A DNA stretch of 31,962 nucleotides, from the IMG/VR virus record IMGVR_UViG_3300036859_000082, positions 1-31,962 of that record; one strand, written 5' to 3'. Made by a program: the position numbers and the translations under genes. Below the pieces are notes generated by a model. It was not told the origin of the DNA. It saw only the letters and a program-made list of their open reading frames with translations, and did no database searches. This document shows, one piece after another, positions 1 to 7,035 of this stretch (its first letter is position 1; each line of letters begins with the position of its first letter). Source of the DNA: a virus.

Positions 1-1
1 C

Positions 2-88
2 GTACCTCGCAGCGGCATCGATCGGTTACGAGAAAAGATCCATGAAACCGATCCTATTGTTGAGAGGTTCAGAGCAAAGACCGCATGA
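2..88 (+). CDS. 3' end of an unidentified upstream gene
   Basis: An open frame enters from the left edge and ends at TGA 86-88. The 28 visible residues are charged and look protein-like (they include DRLREKIHETDP), but no family can be named. A second frame is also open from base 3 and ends at TAA 93-95, sharing one base with the next ATG, so it is uncertain which frame is the real tail. Its position just ahead of the terminase genes suggests a small regulatory or packaging-linked protein, which is only inference. Confidence 0.3.
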   Translation, partial: VPRSGIDRLREKIHETDPIVERFRAKTA

Positions 89-94
89 GAAATA

Positions 95-469
95 ATGCAA
101 GAAACCCCCACAGCCTCCTCTCGTGCACTGATTGACGTTCTGTATCTTTTAGCAATAGGTGTTGCTGGTGGAATAGGTTCTTTGATTACATGGTTTCTGA
201 ATCGACAGAAAGTTAAGCCTGAGATATTGATCCTTGAGGCTAGCGCAGAGAAGACGCGGGCAGAGGCAAGAAGGTTAGACGGTGAGACAGTCAACCTCGC
301 ATGGGATCGCATTGACGAATTAACAGAGATCAACTTCGAGCTAAGAAAGCAACTTGATTTGTGTGAAATACGAGGTCGTCACCACGAAGCGCAGGAACGG
401 AGGATGCTGGCGATTATGGAATTACATGGCATCAAGTACAGCGAACTCGACAAACCAAGGGAGGACTGA
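95..469 (+). CDS. Membrane-anchored coiled-coil protein
   Basis: The 124-residue protein has one hydrophobic segment at about residues 14-34 (LYLLAIGVAGGIGSLITWF), followed by a basic NRQK stretch and then a long, charged, helix-forming region (about 45-110) rich in Glu, Arg and Leu that looks like a coiled coil. This architecture fits an inner-membrane protein with a cytoplasmic coiled coil. Genes of this shape are common next to terminase genes in siphoviruses, sometimes as holin or spanin-like partners, but nothing here proves a lysis role. It lies 2 nt upstream of another small membrane protein, so the two are probably cotranslated. No clear Shine-Dalgarno sequence precedes the ATG. Confidence 0.6.
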   Translation: MQETPTASSRALIDVLYLLAIGVAGGIGSLITWFLNRQKVKPEILILEASAEKTRAEARRLDGETVNLAWDRIDELTEINFELRKQLDLCEIRGRHHEAQERRMLAIMELHGIKYSELDKPRED

Positions 470-471
470 AA

Positions 472-600
472 ATGCTATCAGCTAAATACATTTGTTTACT
501 TTTAGCTCTAGTTTGTTTTGCGCTGGCTACCTTTGGGGTTCCTAAGGCTAGCTGGAGAGACGCTGGATTTGGGTTTGTCGTGTTGAGTTTGTTGGTATGA
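472..600 (+). CDS. Small two-segment membrane protein (42 aa)
   Basis: A 42-residue frame starts at ATG 472 two bases after the upstream stop, with GGGAGGACTGA as a plausible ribosome site. It holds two hydrophobic stretches (KYICLLLALVCFALATFGV and GFGFVVLSLLV) split by a short polar loop with Lys, Trp and Arg, which suggests a hairpin in the membrane. Very small proteins with this pattern are widespread in phages and have no assigned function. Tight spacing to the coiled-coil membrane protein suggests a shared membrane role; a holin-like role is possible but unproven. Confidence 0.55.
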   Translation: MLSAKYICLLLALVCFALATFGVPKASWRDAGFGFVVLSLLV

Positions 601-641
601 GGAATGGTGAAAAAGGCCAGCCAAAATGACAGGTCGCCTAG

Positions 642-1118
642 ATGAAGCTAAGTCTGAAACAAACGTTGTTCGTAGAGCAGTATTTAATTACGCGAAACGG
701 GCGCGAAGCGGCTAAATTGGCGGGCTATAAGGGCAATGATGCAACTCTTCGTCAGGTTGCGGCTGAAAACCTTGCAAAACCTTATATAAGGGCTGCGATT
801 GATCAGCGGCTTCGCTCAACAATACTTTCAGCCAATCAAGTGCTCGCAGAACTCTCAGATGTAGCGTTTGCCGATTGGCGAGAGTTTATAGAAATCATTA
901 CCGACAAAGACGGAAACACCGTAGACGTTAAACTCAGACTAGGCGATAAATTGAAAGCCCTGGAATTGGTTGGCAAATATCACAAGCTGTTTGTTGACAA
1001 ACTTGAGATTGCACAGCCGGAGGATTTAGATGCAGCCCTTGAGCGAGAACTGGCGCGAGTGGCCGGAGCCGATCAAGAGGCAGGCACTAGCCAAACTCCG
1101 AGCGAAACAGTTCACTAA
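642..1118 (+). CDS. terS: Terminase small subunit (Terminase_2-like)
   Basis: The 158-residue protein matches the pattern of small terminase subunits: an N-terminal helix-turn-helix with KQTLFVEQYL, then REAAKLAGYKG, then ENLAKPYIRAAI. In this family the domain binds the packaging site on concatemeric DNA and hands it to the large subunit. The middle carries DVAFADWREF, also common in the family, and the acidic C-terminus probably contacts the large subunit. The last 89 bases overlap the start of the large-subunit gene in another frame. The ribosome site is weak. Confidence 0.9.
   Translation: MKLSLKQTLFVEQYLITRNGREAAKLAGYKGNDATLRQVAAENLAKPYIRAAIDQRLRSTILSANQVLAELSDVAFADWREFIEIITDKDGNTVDVKLRLGDKLKALELVGKYHKLFVDKLEIAQPEDLDAALERELARVAGADQEAGTSQTPSETVH
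1019..1023 (+). promoter_or_regulatory. Shine-Dalgarno GGAGG that fixes the large-terminase start
   Basis: GGAGG lies inside the small-terminase gene, 6 nt before ATG 1030. It supports that upstream ATG as the true start of the large subunit and makes the 89-base overlap with the small-subunit gene real rather than an artefact. Confidence 0.7.
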
Positions 1119-2586
1119 TCCACTTAATAAATACCAGCATAATCCCCAAGGATACGCTCACGACATCCTCGGCGTTTCTCTCACTCCTGATCAGGACAGG
1201 ATGCTGCAAAGCATCTGTGATAATCGCTACACGTTAGTTAAAGCCTCTCATGCTGTAGGGAAAACCTTCACAGCCGCGGTTGCTGAATCATGGTGGTATG
1301 ACTGCTGGAGTCAGCACATTGGATACATCACAGCTCCAACCTGGGACCAGTCCTTCGGGCTGACATTCAAACAATTAAAGACGCTGCGTAGGGCGAAGAA
1401 CCTTTCAGGTATTGTGTTGGAGAGGATTATTAAGGACGCCGAAAAGGCCAGAGAAGGCGATCACTTTGTAAAAGCGCTGAACGCAGAAAAGGGCGAGGGA
1501 TTTCAGGGTGAGCACTCAGCGCCGATCCTGATTGTTATCGAGGAGGGTGTGGGCGTTCCGAAGTACATATGGGACGCGGCGGGCGGTTTGATGACACACC
1601 CCGATTGTCGAGTATTCGCTATCGGAAACCCAACGGACGAGGCTACAGAGTTTGGCTTAGCCTCAGAGTCAAATCTTTACAACACAATGTCTATCTCAGC
1701 GTTAGAACACCCAAACATTCTGGCAGAACTTAAAGGGGAAGATCCCCCGTTTCCTGACGCCGTTCGCTTGTTGTGGTTATACGAAATGCTGGAAAAGGAA
1801 TGCGAGGTCGTTGATAAATTAGTTGAGGATGCCTTCGAGTTTTATGCTTTACCGCAAATAAAGAACGCTTTGGAAGGAAGAGCGGTAGAAGACGAAAGGT
1901 GGATTTATATGCCGACTGCTTACTTTCAAGGTCGTGTTCTTGGTGAATTTCCAACACAAGCCGATCAGCAAGTGATCCCGAAAGCGTGGTTAAGATCGCA
2001 ACCGAGACTGGAACCTTTAGAGATTGATAAGTTTGAAATCGGGTGTGACATAGCAAGGTTCGGTGATGATCGAACAACGATCTTTACAAGGCGCGGTTCC
2101 TGCGCGTTAGATGCTAAAGAACTCCGCAAAATGGATAACATAGAGGTTGAAACAGCTCTGAAAGACGCTGCTCGATTGTGCGCGGGAGAGAACGCTAAGG
2201 ACATACAAATAAAGATTGATGTGACCGGAGGGTTAGGGTCAGGGCCGTATGATCATTTGAAGGCTGAGGGTTATACGGTGACGCCAGTTAACTCATCCTC
2301 AAAAGCCCATAACGAAGAACAGTATAAAAACAAACGATCTGAATTGTGGTTTGATACGCGAGACAGGGCTAAGGAGAAGAGGCTGGATCTATCGAGGTTA
2401 CGGAAAGACATAAGAGAACGATTAGAGCGTGAGTTATCGGCTCCGAAGTACAAATCTCCCGGTCAAAAAATTGTTGAGGATAAGGCGCAAATGAAAGCAC
2501 GGCTAGGGTATTCACCCGATCTCGCTGACGGACTGAACCTAGCGTTTTATCCCGGTGAGGAGCCATTAAGGTTTTATAGTCTATGA
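1030..2586 (+). CDS. terL: Terminase large subunit (ATPase and nuclease)
   Basis: This is the motor that pumps DNA into the prohead and cuts it. The 518 residues show a Walker A-like motif KASHAVGKT (71-79, Lys78), a Walker B motif PILIVIEE (165-172) and the coupling-type motif AIGNPTD (197-203). The C-terminal RNase H-like nuclease has its expected acidic residues at Asp340 (GCDIARFGDD), Asp397 (KIDVTGG) and Asp500 (PDLADGLNLAF). Length is normal for the family. The start at ATG 1030 is set by GGAGG at 1019. Its stop overlaps the portal start (ATGA at 2583), implying translational coupling. Confidence 0.96.
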   Translation: MQPLSENWREWPEPIKRQALAKLRAKQFTNPLNKYQHNPQGYAHDILGVSLTPDQDRMLQSICDNRYTLVKASHAVGKTFTAAVAESWWYDCWSQHIGYITAPTWDQSFGLTFKQLKTLRRAKNLSGIVLERIIKDAEKAREGDHFVKALNAEKGEGFQGEHSAPILIVIEEGVGVPKYIWDAAGGLMTHPDCRVFAIGNPTDEATEFGLASESNLYNTMSISALEHPNILAELKGEDPPFPDAVRLLWLYEMLEKECEVVDKLVEDAFEFYALPQIKNALEGRAVEDERWIYMPTAYFQGRVLGEFPTQADQQVIPKAWLRSQPRLEPLEIDKFEIGCDIARFGDDRTTIFTRRGSCALDAKELRKMDNIEVETALKDAARLCAGENAKDIQIKIDVTGGLGSGPYDHLKAEGYTVTPVNSSSKAHNEEQYKNKRSELWFDTRDRAKEKRLDLSRLRKDIRERLERELSAPKYKSPGQKIVEDKAQMKARLGYSPDLADGLNLAFYPGEEPLRFYSL

Positions 2587-4007
2587 CATTCTTTTCTTCA
2601 ATCAGAGCAGCGATCTCCAGGTTAATGAGGTTTCCTCAGACCTATGGGTATGGAGGTTTTGGATCATGGATCGACTTCTTTCGTGGTACGCGCTCGGAAA
2701 TTAACTATGCCGCCGAAGTCGGAGACATTCAGAAACTAAGACAATCCTCTTTGGTGATGACTGCGGTTAACTGGGTTGGCCGCAGATTTCCTGAGGCTCC
2801 TGTAGGTGTGTTTGATATTGATAAAGACGGGAAGGCGACGGAGGTATTAGGACATCCGATTACTAAAGCATTAAAGAGACCTAACCCATTTTATTCAGGG
2901 AAAACGATGGCTAAAGCTATTGGATTGAACTGGATTATCTCAGGGAATGTTTACTGGAGAGTGTTTGCTAATTCTGCTGGTGAGCCTTTAGCAATCTGGC
3001 CAATACCTTTCTGGATGATGGAACCCAGATGGGATAGCCCAACTCAATTCATAGGCTGGTACGACTACATTGTTGATGGTACTCCAATACCTTTGGACGT
3101 TGAGGAGGTTATTCACTTTCGAGATGGGATAGACCCGTGGAATTCTCGCAAGGGCATGTCACCTTTAGGTGCATTACTAAGAGAAATTTATACAGACAAT
3201 GAGATAGGAAACTTCTCTGCTGCGTTGATGACTAATTCGGGTATCCCTGAATTTATGTTGATTCCTAAAGAGGGCGCGACCGGGATGACCTCAGAGGAAC
3301 GGAAGTTTCTGAAAGAAGAGTTTGACGCGATGCGCTCAGGCGCGAATCGAGGGAAAGCGATACTTGCCACGAAAGGTCTGGAGGTTCAACCTCTCACATT
3401 CGAACCAAAGAAGTTGGATCTGACCGTACTTCGAGACATTCCTGAATCACGCTTAGCTTCTGTGATTGGTATTCCTGCTTCTGCTTTAGGTCTCAATATT
3501 GGGATTAAGAACAACACATACACCAACGCCAAGGAGTTAGGGGAAGACGCTACTGAGGGCTATCTGGTTCCATTATGGGACTACTTCTCTGAAGAGCTAA
3601 CATTCTATTTTCAAGAGCGTGGAGTCTTAAAAGAGAATCAGGAGATTCGCTATAAAAAGAACGAGGTTCGAGCGTTGCAGGAAGACAAAACCGATCAATT
3701 TAAGCGCAATTCAATAGCCTTTCAAGCGGGGTGGATGAAACGCTCCGAGGCCCGCGTGGACGCTAATTTACCTGTTGATGAGACGATTGATGACGTTTAC
3801 ATCACCGATATCAAGGCCGAACAACAAAAGGTACAGGCTGAAATGTTGGCTGATCGGGTCAATAAAGACGGCGATCCGCTAATGAAGTATTTAATGGATG
3901 GCACCCCTACAGATGAAGAGAAGGTAGCCATGAGGGAGAGCTGGATTGCTCGAGTGCCAAGGGAAGCGCGAGGGTTGTATCGAAGTAATGGTCACGCCCA
4001 AACGTAA
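2583..4007 (+). CDS. Portal protein (HK97 family)
   Basis: The 474-residue protein resembles HK97-type portals, the dodecameric ring at the capsid vertex through which DNA enters. Typical stretches are VMTAVNWVGRRFPEAPVGV near residue 60, the HFRDGIDPWN region near 178, and RLASVIGIPASALGL with NNTYTNAKE near 290-320. The C-terminal tail is polar, as usual. It starts inside the large-terminase stop (ATGA), which fits the normal packaging-portal order. Confidence 0.95.
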   Translation: MTFFSSIRAAISRLMRFPQTYGYGGFGSWIDFFRGTRSEINYAAEVGDIQKLRQSSLVMTAVNWVGRRFPEAPVGVFDIDKDGKATEVLGHPITKALKRPNPFYSGKTMAKAIGLNWIISGNVYWRVFANSAGEPLAIWPIPFWMMEPRWDSPTQFIGWYDYIVDGTPIPLDVEEVIHFRDGIDPWNSRKGMSPLGALLREIYTDNEIGNFSAALMTNSGIPEFMLIPKEGATGMTSEERKFLKEEFDAMRSGANRGKAILATKGLEVQPLTFEPKKLDLTVLRDIPESRLASVIGIPASALGLNIGIKNNTYTNAKELGEDATEGYLVPLWDYFSEELTFYFQERGVLKENQEIRYKKNEVRALQEDKTDQFKRNSIAFQAGWMKRSEARVDANLPVDETIDDVYITDIKAEQQKVQAEMLADRVNKDGDPLMKYLMDGTPTDEEKVAMRESWIARVPREARGLYRSNGHAQT

Positions 4008-4019
4008 TCTCTACAGATA

Positions 4020-5096
4020 GTGGGGAACCGCCGAAAAGTGATTAAAGCTCTCATCACTGGAATCTCTGGCCAAGACGGCTCTTACCTTGCCGAACTACTT
4101 CTCTCCAAAGACTACACCGTCCACGGTCTTATCCGCCGTTCAAGTACAAACAATCTCTGGCGCATTGAACACCTGATCGCCAACCCAAAACTAACCCTTC
4201 ACTACGGAGACATGTCAGATGGTCTCAGTCTCTCAAACATCATTCGTAAAACCCAACCTGATGAGATTTACAACCTTGCTGCTTTAAGCCAAGTAAGGAT
4301 TAGTTATGACGTACCCGCCAGCACGGCTGATATCACCGCTGTCGGGTTTGCGCGGTTACTTGAGGCAGTAAGATTACATGTACCTGATGCGCGAGTGTAT
4401 CAAGCCTCATCGAGTGAAATGTTTGGAAAAGTCCAGACTGTACCTCAGAATGAGCAAACACCCTTCTACCCTCGTAGTCCTTATGGATGCTCAAAGACAT
4501 TCGCTTTCTATTTGGGTCGTGCGTATCGAGAGGGTTATGGATTGAACGTATCGAATGGAATTCTGTTCAATCACGAAAGCCCACGACGTGGTGATACATT
4601 TCTGAGCATGAAAGTGGTTCAAGGTGCGGTCGCGATTAAGCAGGGTCGACAGTCAAAACTCCATTTAGGGAATTTAGAAGCTCAGCGAGACTGGGGCTCG
4701 GCCAAGGAATATGTCGAGTGGATCTGGAAGATCCTCCAACATCCCGAATCTGATGATTTCGTAATCGCGACAGGGGAGACACATTCAGTGCAGGAGTTTG
4801 TCGAAGAAACATTTAATTATCTGGGGATGGATTGGCGGGACCATGTTGAAGTTGATCAATCATTTATGCGACCAGCTGAGGTCGATCTCCTGTTAGGTGA
4901 TTATGCAAAAGCTAAAAGGGTTTTAGGCTTCGAACCTAAAGTAAGGTTTAAGAATTTGATTGCATGGATGGTTGATAGCGAGTTAATGGAAGAGCGGAAT
5001 TATGAACAGATCCGATGTGTGCTCTGTAGATCGATAATCAAGAAGGGCCGTTATTGTGCCGACTGTACTCACTCTGAATATACATTTCCTGTTTGA
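4020..5096 (+). CDS. gmd: GDP-mannose 4,6-dehydratase with C-terminal zinc-knuckle tail
   Basis: This is a short-chain dehydrogenase-type enzyme that turns GDP-D-mannose into GDP-4-keto-6-deoxymannose, the branch point for GDP-fucose, rhamnose and perosamine. The nucleotide-binding loop GISGQDGSYLAE (14-25), the SSSEMFG segment with Glu133, the catalytic YGCSK (Tyr155, Lys159) and the family hallmark ILFNHESPRRG (181-191) are all present. After the normal fold ends near residue 325 there is an extra tail with CVLC and CADC (Cys333, 336, 346, 349) that could bind zinc. GTG 4020 is used here; GTG 4038 is an alternative with GGGGAA before it. It sits among head genes and overlaps the following cupin region, pointing to a sugar-modification insert. 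Confidence 0.93.
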   Translation: MGNRRKVIKALITGISGQDGSYLAELLLSKDYTVHGLIRRSSTNNLWRIEHLIANPKLTLHYGDMSDGLSLSNIIRKTQPDEIYNLAALSQVRISYDVPASTADITAVGFARLLEAVRLHVPDARVYQASSSEMFGKVQTVPQNEQTPFYPRSPYGCSKTFAFYLGRAYREGYGLNVSNGILFNHESPRRGDTFLSMKVVQGAVAIKQGRQSKLHLGNLEAQRDWGSAKEYVEWIWKILQHPESDDFVIATGETHSVQEFVEETFNYLGMDWRDHVEVDQSFMRPAEVDLLLGDYAKAKRVLGFEPKVRFKNLIAWMVDSELMEERNYEQIRCVLCRSIIKKGRYCADCTHSEYTFPV

Positions 5097-5107
5097 GGGA
5101 AATTCGA

Positions 5108-5428
5108 ATGCTCATCAACGAAGATGATCGCCGTACTTTAATCGAGTGGATCTCGGATGAGCCATTTTGCATGACCAAGGCGGTCATTATAAAAACCCAT
5201 TCAGTGATTGGAAACCATTATCATAGAGAGAAGAACGAGAAGTTCCTGTTATTAACAGGTCGAGCGCAGAGAGTGATTATTGGAGATATAGAACAATGGA
5301 ATGTTGCCGCCCCTGCGTTGTTTGATGTGCCAAAGGGAGCGTTTCATAGCTTTGAGTGTGAAGCGGGAAGCATTTTGTTAGGGGTCGCGGATAAGCCGCA
5401 CGATCCGGAAGATGAAATAAAAAAGTGA
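5108..5428 (+). CDS. Cupin, probable sugar-nucleotide epimerase/isomerase-like
   Basis: A 106-residue single cupin barrel. The metal-binding motif reads GNHYHREKNEKFLLLTG, close to the cupin half of CapF-type and related nucleotide-sugar enzymes, with two His, a Glu and a later His (GAFHSF). Together with the upstream GDP-mannose dehydratase it may epimerise or isomerise the 4-keto sugar; that is inference from family and neighbour. ATG 5108 is preferred to an in-frame TTG at 5093 because GAGGGA lies 7 nt before it. Its stop overlaps the next start (GTGA at 5425). Confidence 0.8.
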   Translation: MLINEDDRRTLIEWISDEPFCMTKAVIIKTHSVIGNHYHREKNEKFLLLTGRAQRVIIGDIEQWNVAAPALFDVPKGAFHSFECEAGSILLGVADKPHDPEDEIKK

Positions 5429-5634
5429 GTGAACTCAAACCTCTTTCCGATCCCCTTGAGGCTTTGAGCATCATCGAGTCTTTGGCAGTAAAGAGTTTTA
5501 ATAGCGATTATGAGACATGGTGCTGGTGCGGACGTACTGATGAACAACTTCCGCATATCTGGAATTGCATAAGAGCCAAGAAACTTCTACAGAAGACACG
5601 GGGCACATGGAAGCCGTGGATAGGTAAATTGTGA
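5425..5634 (+). CDS. Small Cys/His protein (69 aa), function unknown
   Basis: Starts with GTG overlapping the cupin stop, so it is probably translated by coupling. The sequence has an acidic helical N-terminal half and then CWCGRTDEQLPHIWNC, a Cys-x-Cys, His, Cys cluster that could hold a metal ion. The C-terminus is basic and Trp-rich. I do not recognise a family. Its operon position suggests a role with the sugar genes or simply a small phage accessory protein. Confidence 0.55.
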   Translation: MSELKPLSDPLEALSIIESLAVKSFNSDYETWCWCGRTDEQLPHIWNCIRAKKLLQKTRGTWKPWIGKL

Positions 5635-5647
5635 GGAACCGAATAAA

Positions 5648-5719
5648 ATGATTAATAAATTGCCTGAGCCTTTGATTGTAGATACGATTAGGACCACCAC
5701 AAACTCACTGAGACGATGA
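5648..5719 (+). CDS. Possible 23-residue mini-gene
   Basis: ATG 5648 lies 10 nt after GAGGA (5633-5637) and opens a 23-codon frame ending at TGA 5717. No family is recognisable, and so short a frame can occur by chance. The ribosome site and its position in the 113-base gap between two genes are the only support. Confidence 0.25.
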   Translation: MINKLPEPLIVDTIRTTTNSLRR

Positions 5720-5747
5720 GAGTCTTAGAGCAAAATGCCTCTCGGAA

Positions 5748-6536
5748 ATGAAATGGAATTCCCAAAAAAGAAGATATGAAGACGGCAGTGGTAAGCCAAT
5801 CCCTCCCGCTAAAGTAAGACTATGGTTAGAAGACTACATTTCAGCAAACAAAGATGACATTCAAGTTGAATCTGATTCCCTGATTGAGCGCGGAGCGAAG
5901 GTAGTAATGATCGGTTCGTTCTTTGAGTTCATGCGTCAGAAGGTTCAGGAGATGCACGGAACCTCTGGGGTCATAGCTTATGGCGGCGAAGATCAGATGT
6001 CTCCTGAGCGCTGGGAACGTGTAGGAGAGAAGATCGTCAAACAGTTAGGATACCTGGATGGCTTCGAGCGGGCCGTAAGAGAATCAAGACACGCCACTGA
6101 CGATCTAATAGGTTCAATAGCAAGTGCAGCTCCGAGTATTCCTCATTCAGCGATCGAAAAAGCGATACTAACTAACTCTCCAAGTGAAGTATCCGCAGTC
6201 GTACAGAGTTTAAGTCCCGTCAACGCTGATTCCGTGGCTGGAGTAATAGCAGGTCAAGGGAGCAGGCTGGATACATTGATTTGGGGGCAGGTAGGGTCGA
6301 GGGGCAGGCTCTATGCAGATGCTACGTGGGCCACTCATGAATTGAGCATCAAAGCCCGTGAAATGGACGCTGGGGTCTTACGCGGACGAAGAGTTACGGA
6401 GGGCGATGATCGCGTCTGTGCAGGCTGTGAGGCCGCGGCAAGCGACGAATACATGCCCTTTGATGAGATACCGGATATAGGAGATCAAGAATGTCAAGCG
6501 TCGGATCGTTGCACTATCGAGTTTGATTATCAATAA
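5748..6536 (+). CDS. Minor head / head morphogenesis protein (Mu F-like)
   Basis: The 262-residue protein has a helical N-terminal part with many charged residues and a C-terminal domain that resembles the phage Mu gpF family: GRRVTEGDDRVCAGC (213-227) followed by acidic text and two more cysteines (249 and 255) in a DRCTIEF ending. That pattern (two close Cys, then a late Cys near the end) is the hallmark of this minor capsid family, which sits between portal and protease genes and helps assemble the prohead. It is shorter than many members, so the N-terminal portal-contacting region may be reduced. Confidence 0.75.
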   Translation: MKWNSQKRRYEDGSGKPIPPAKVRLWLEDYISANKDDIQVESDSLIERGAKVVMIGSFFEFMRQKVQEMHGTSGVIAYGGEDQMSPERWERVGEKIVKQLGYLDGFERAVRESRHATDDLIGSIASAAPSIPHSAIEKAILTNSPSEVSAVVQSLSPVNADSVAGVIAGQGSRLDTLIWGQVGSRGRLYADATWATHELSIKAREMDAGVLRGRRVTEGDDRVCAGCEAAASDEYMPFDEIPDIGDQECQASDRCTIEFDYQ

Positions 6537-6905
6537 ATGTTCTTCCGTAAAGCAAAACTAATCCAACTCCTGAGAGCAGAGATACAGTATCTCCGTGAAC
6601 TCTTAGCCCGCACAGAAGGGGAAAGAGACAATCTAAAGCAGGGTTATGAGGGAATGAGAGAGATTGCGGCGAAGGCGTTGGAAGTGGCGAAGGAGCGCTG
6701 CTCAACTGTCGGCGGGCCACTCAATGCTAAGTGTGAGAGAGAGGCGGGACATGATGGTTTACATATGTCTAGTAGAACCTATCTTGCTGACTACGTCGCT
6801 CCCGAAGTAAAGAATTGCCCTGAATGCTCTGTGAGTGTAAGGTCTGAGACTTGGCCGATGGAGTGTCCAGCATGTCATTGCACATTTGGGTTTGAGAAAG
6901 ATTGA
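6537..6905 (+). CDS. Coiled-coil protein with C-terminal zinc ribbon
   Basis: ATG directly follows the stop of the head-morphogenesis gene. Residues 1-50 form a charged, Leu-rich probable coiled coil. The middle has a CEREAGHDGLH motif (Cys66, His72, His76) preceded by Cys55, a pattern seen in small metal-binding phage proteins. The C-terminus has a second cluster, CPEC (94-97) and CPAC (110-113), typical of a zinc ribbon. Function unknown. The gene ends just before a strong terminator. Confidence 0.65.
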   Translation: MFFRKAKLIQLLRAEIQYLRELLARTEGERDNLKQGYEGMREIAAKALEVAKERCSTVGGPLNAKCEREAGHDGLHMSSRTYLADYVAPEVKNCPECSVSVRSETWPMECPACHCTFGFEKD

Positions 6906-6965
6906 GCCTAAAGCCCCGTTGTCCCCACCTAAAACGTAAATAAACAAATTGTGTTAGTGCTATGT

Positions 6966-6999
6966 CCCGTCTGGAGGAATCTAGACGGGCTTTTCTTTT
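6966..6999 (+). terminator. Intrinsic terminator
   Basis: A 7-bp perfect stem CCCGTCT / AGACGGG (6966-6972 with 6983-6989) closes a 10-nt loop and is followed by CTTTTCTTTTT. It lies 60 nt after the zinc-ribbon gene and before the capsid protease, so it would separate the packaging-portal transcript from the capsid transcript, or lower read-through. Confidence 0.8.
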
Positions 7000-7035
7000 T
7001 CCAAGGAGCCACTTGGATTCAGAGCACAACATAAG

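Noticed and set aside
1730-2566. Several antisense frames within the large terminase
   Set aside because: The sense strand has all terminase motifs; the antisense frames have no start signals or family features.
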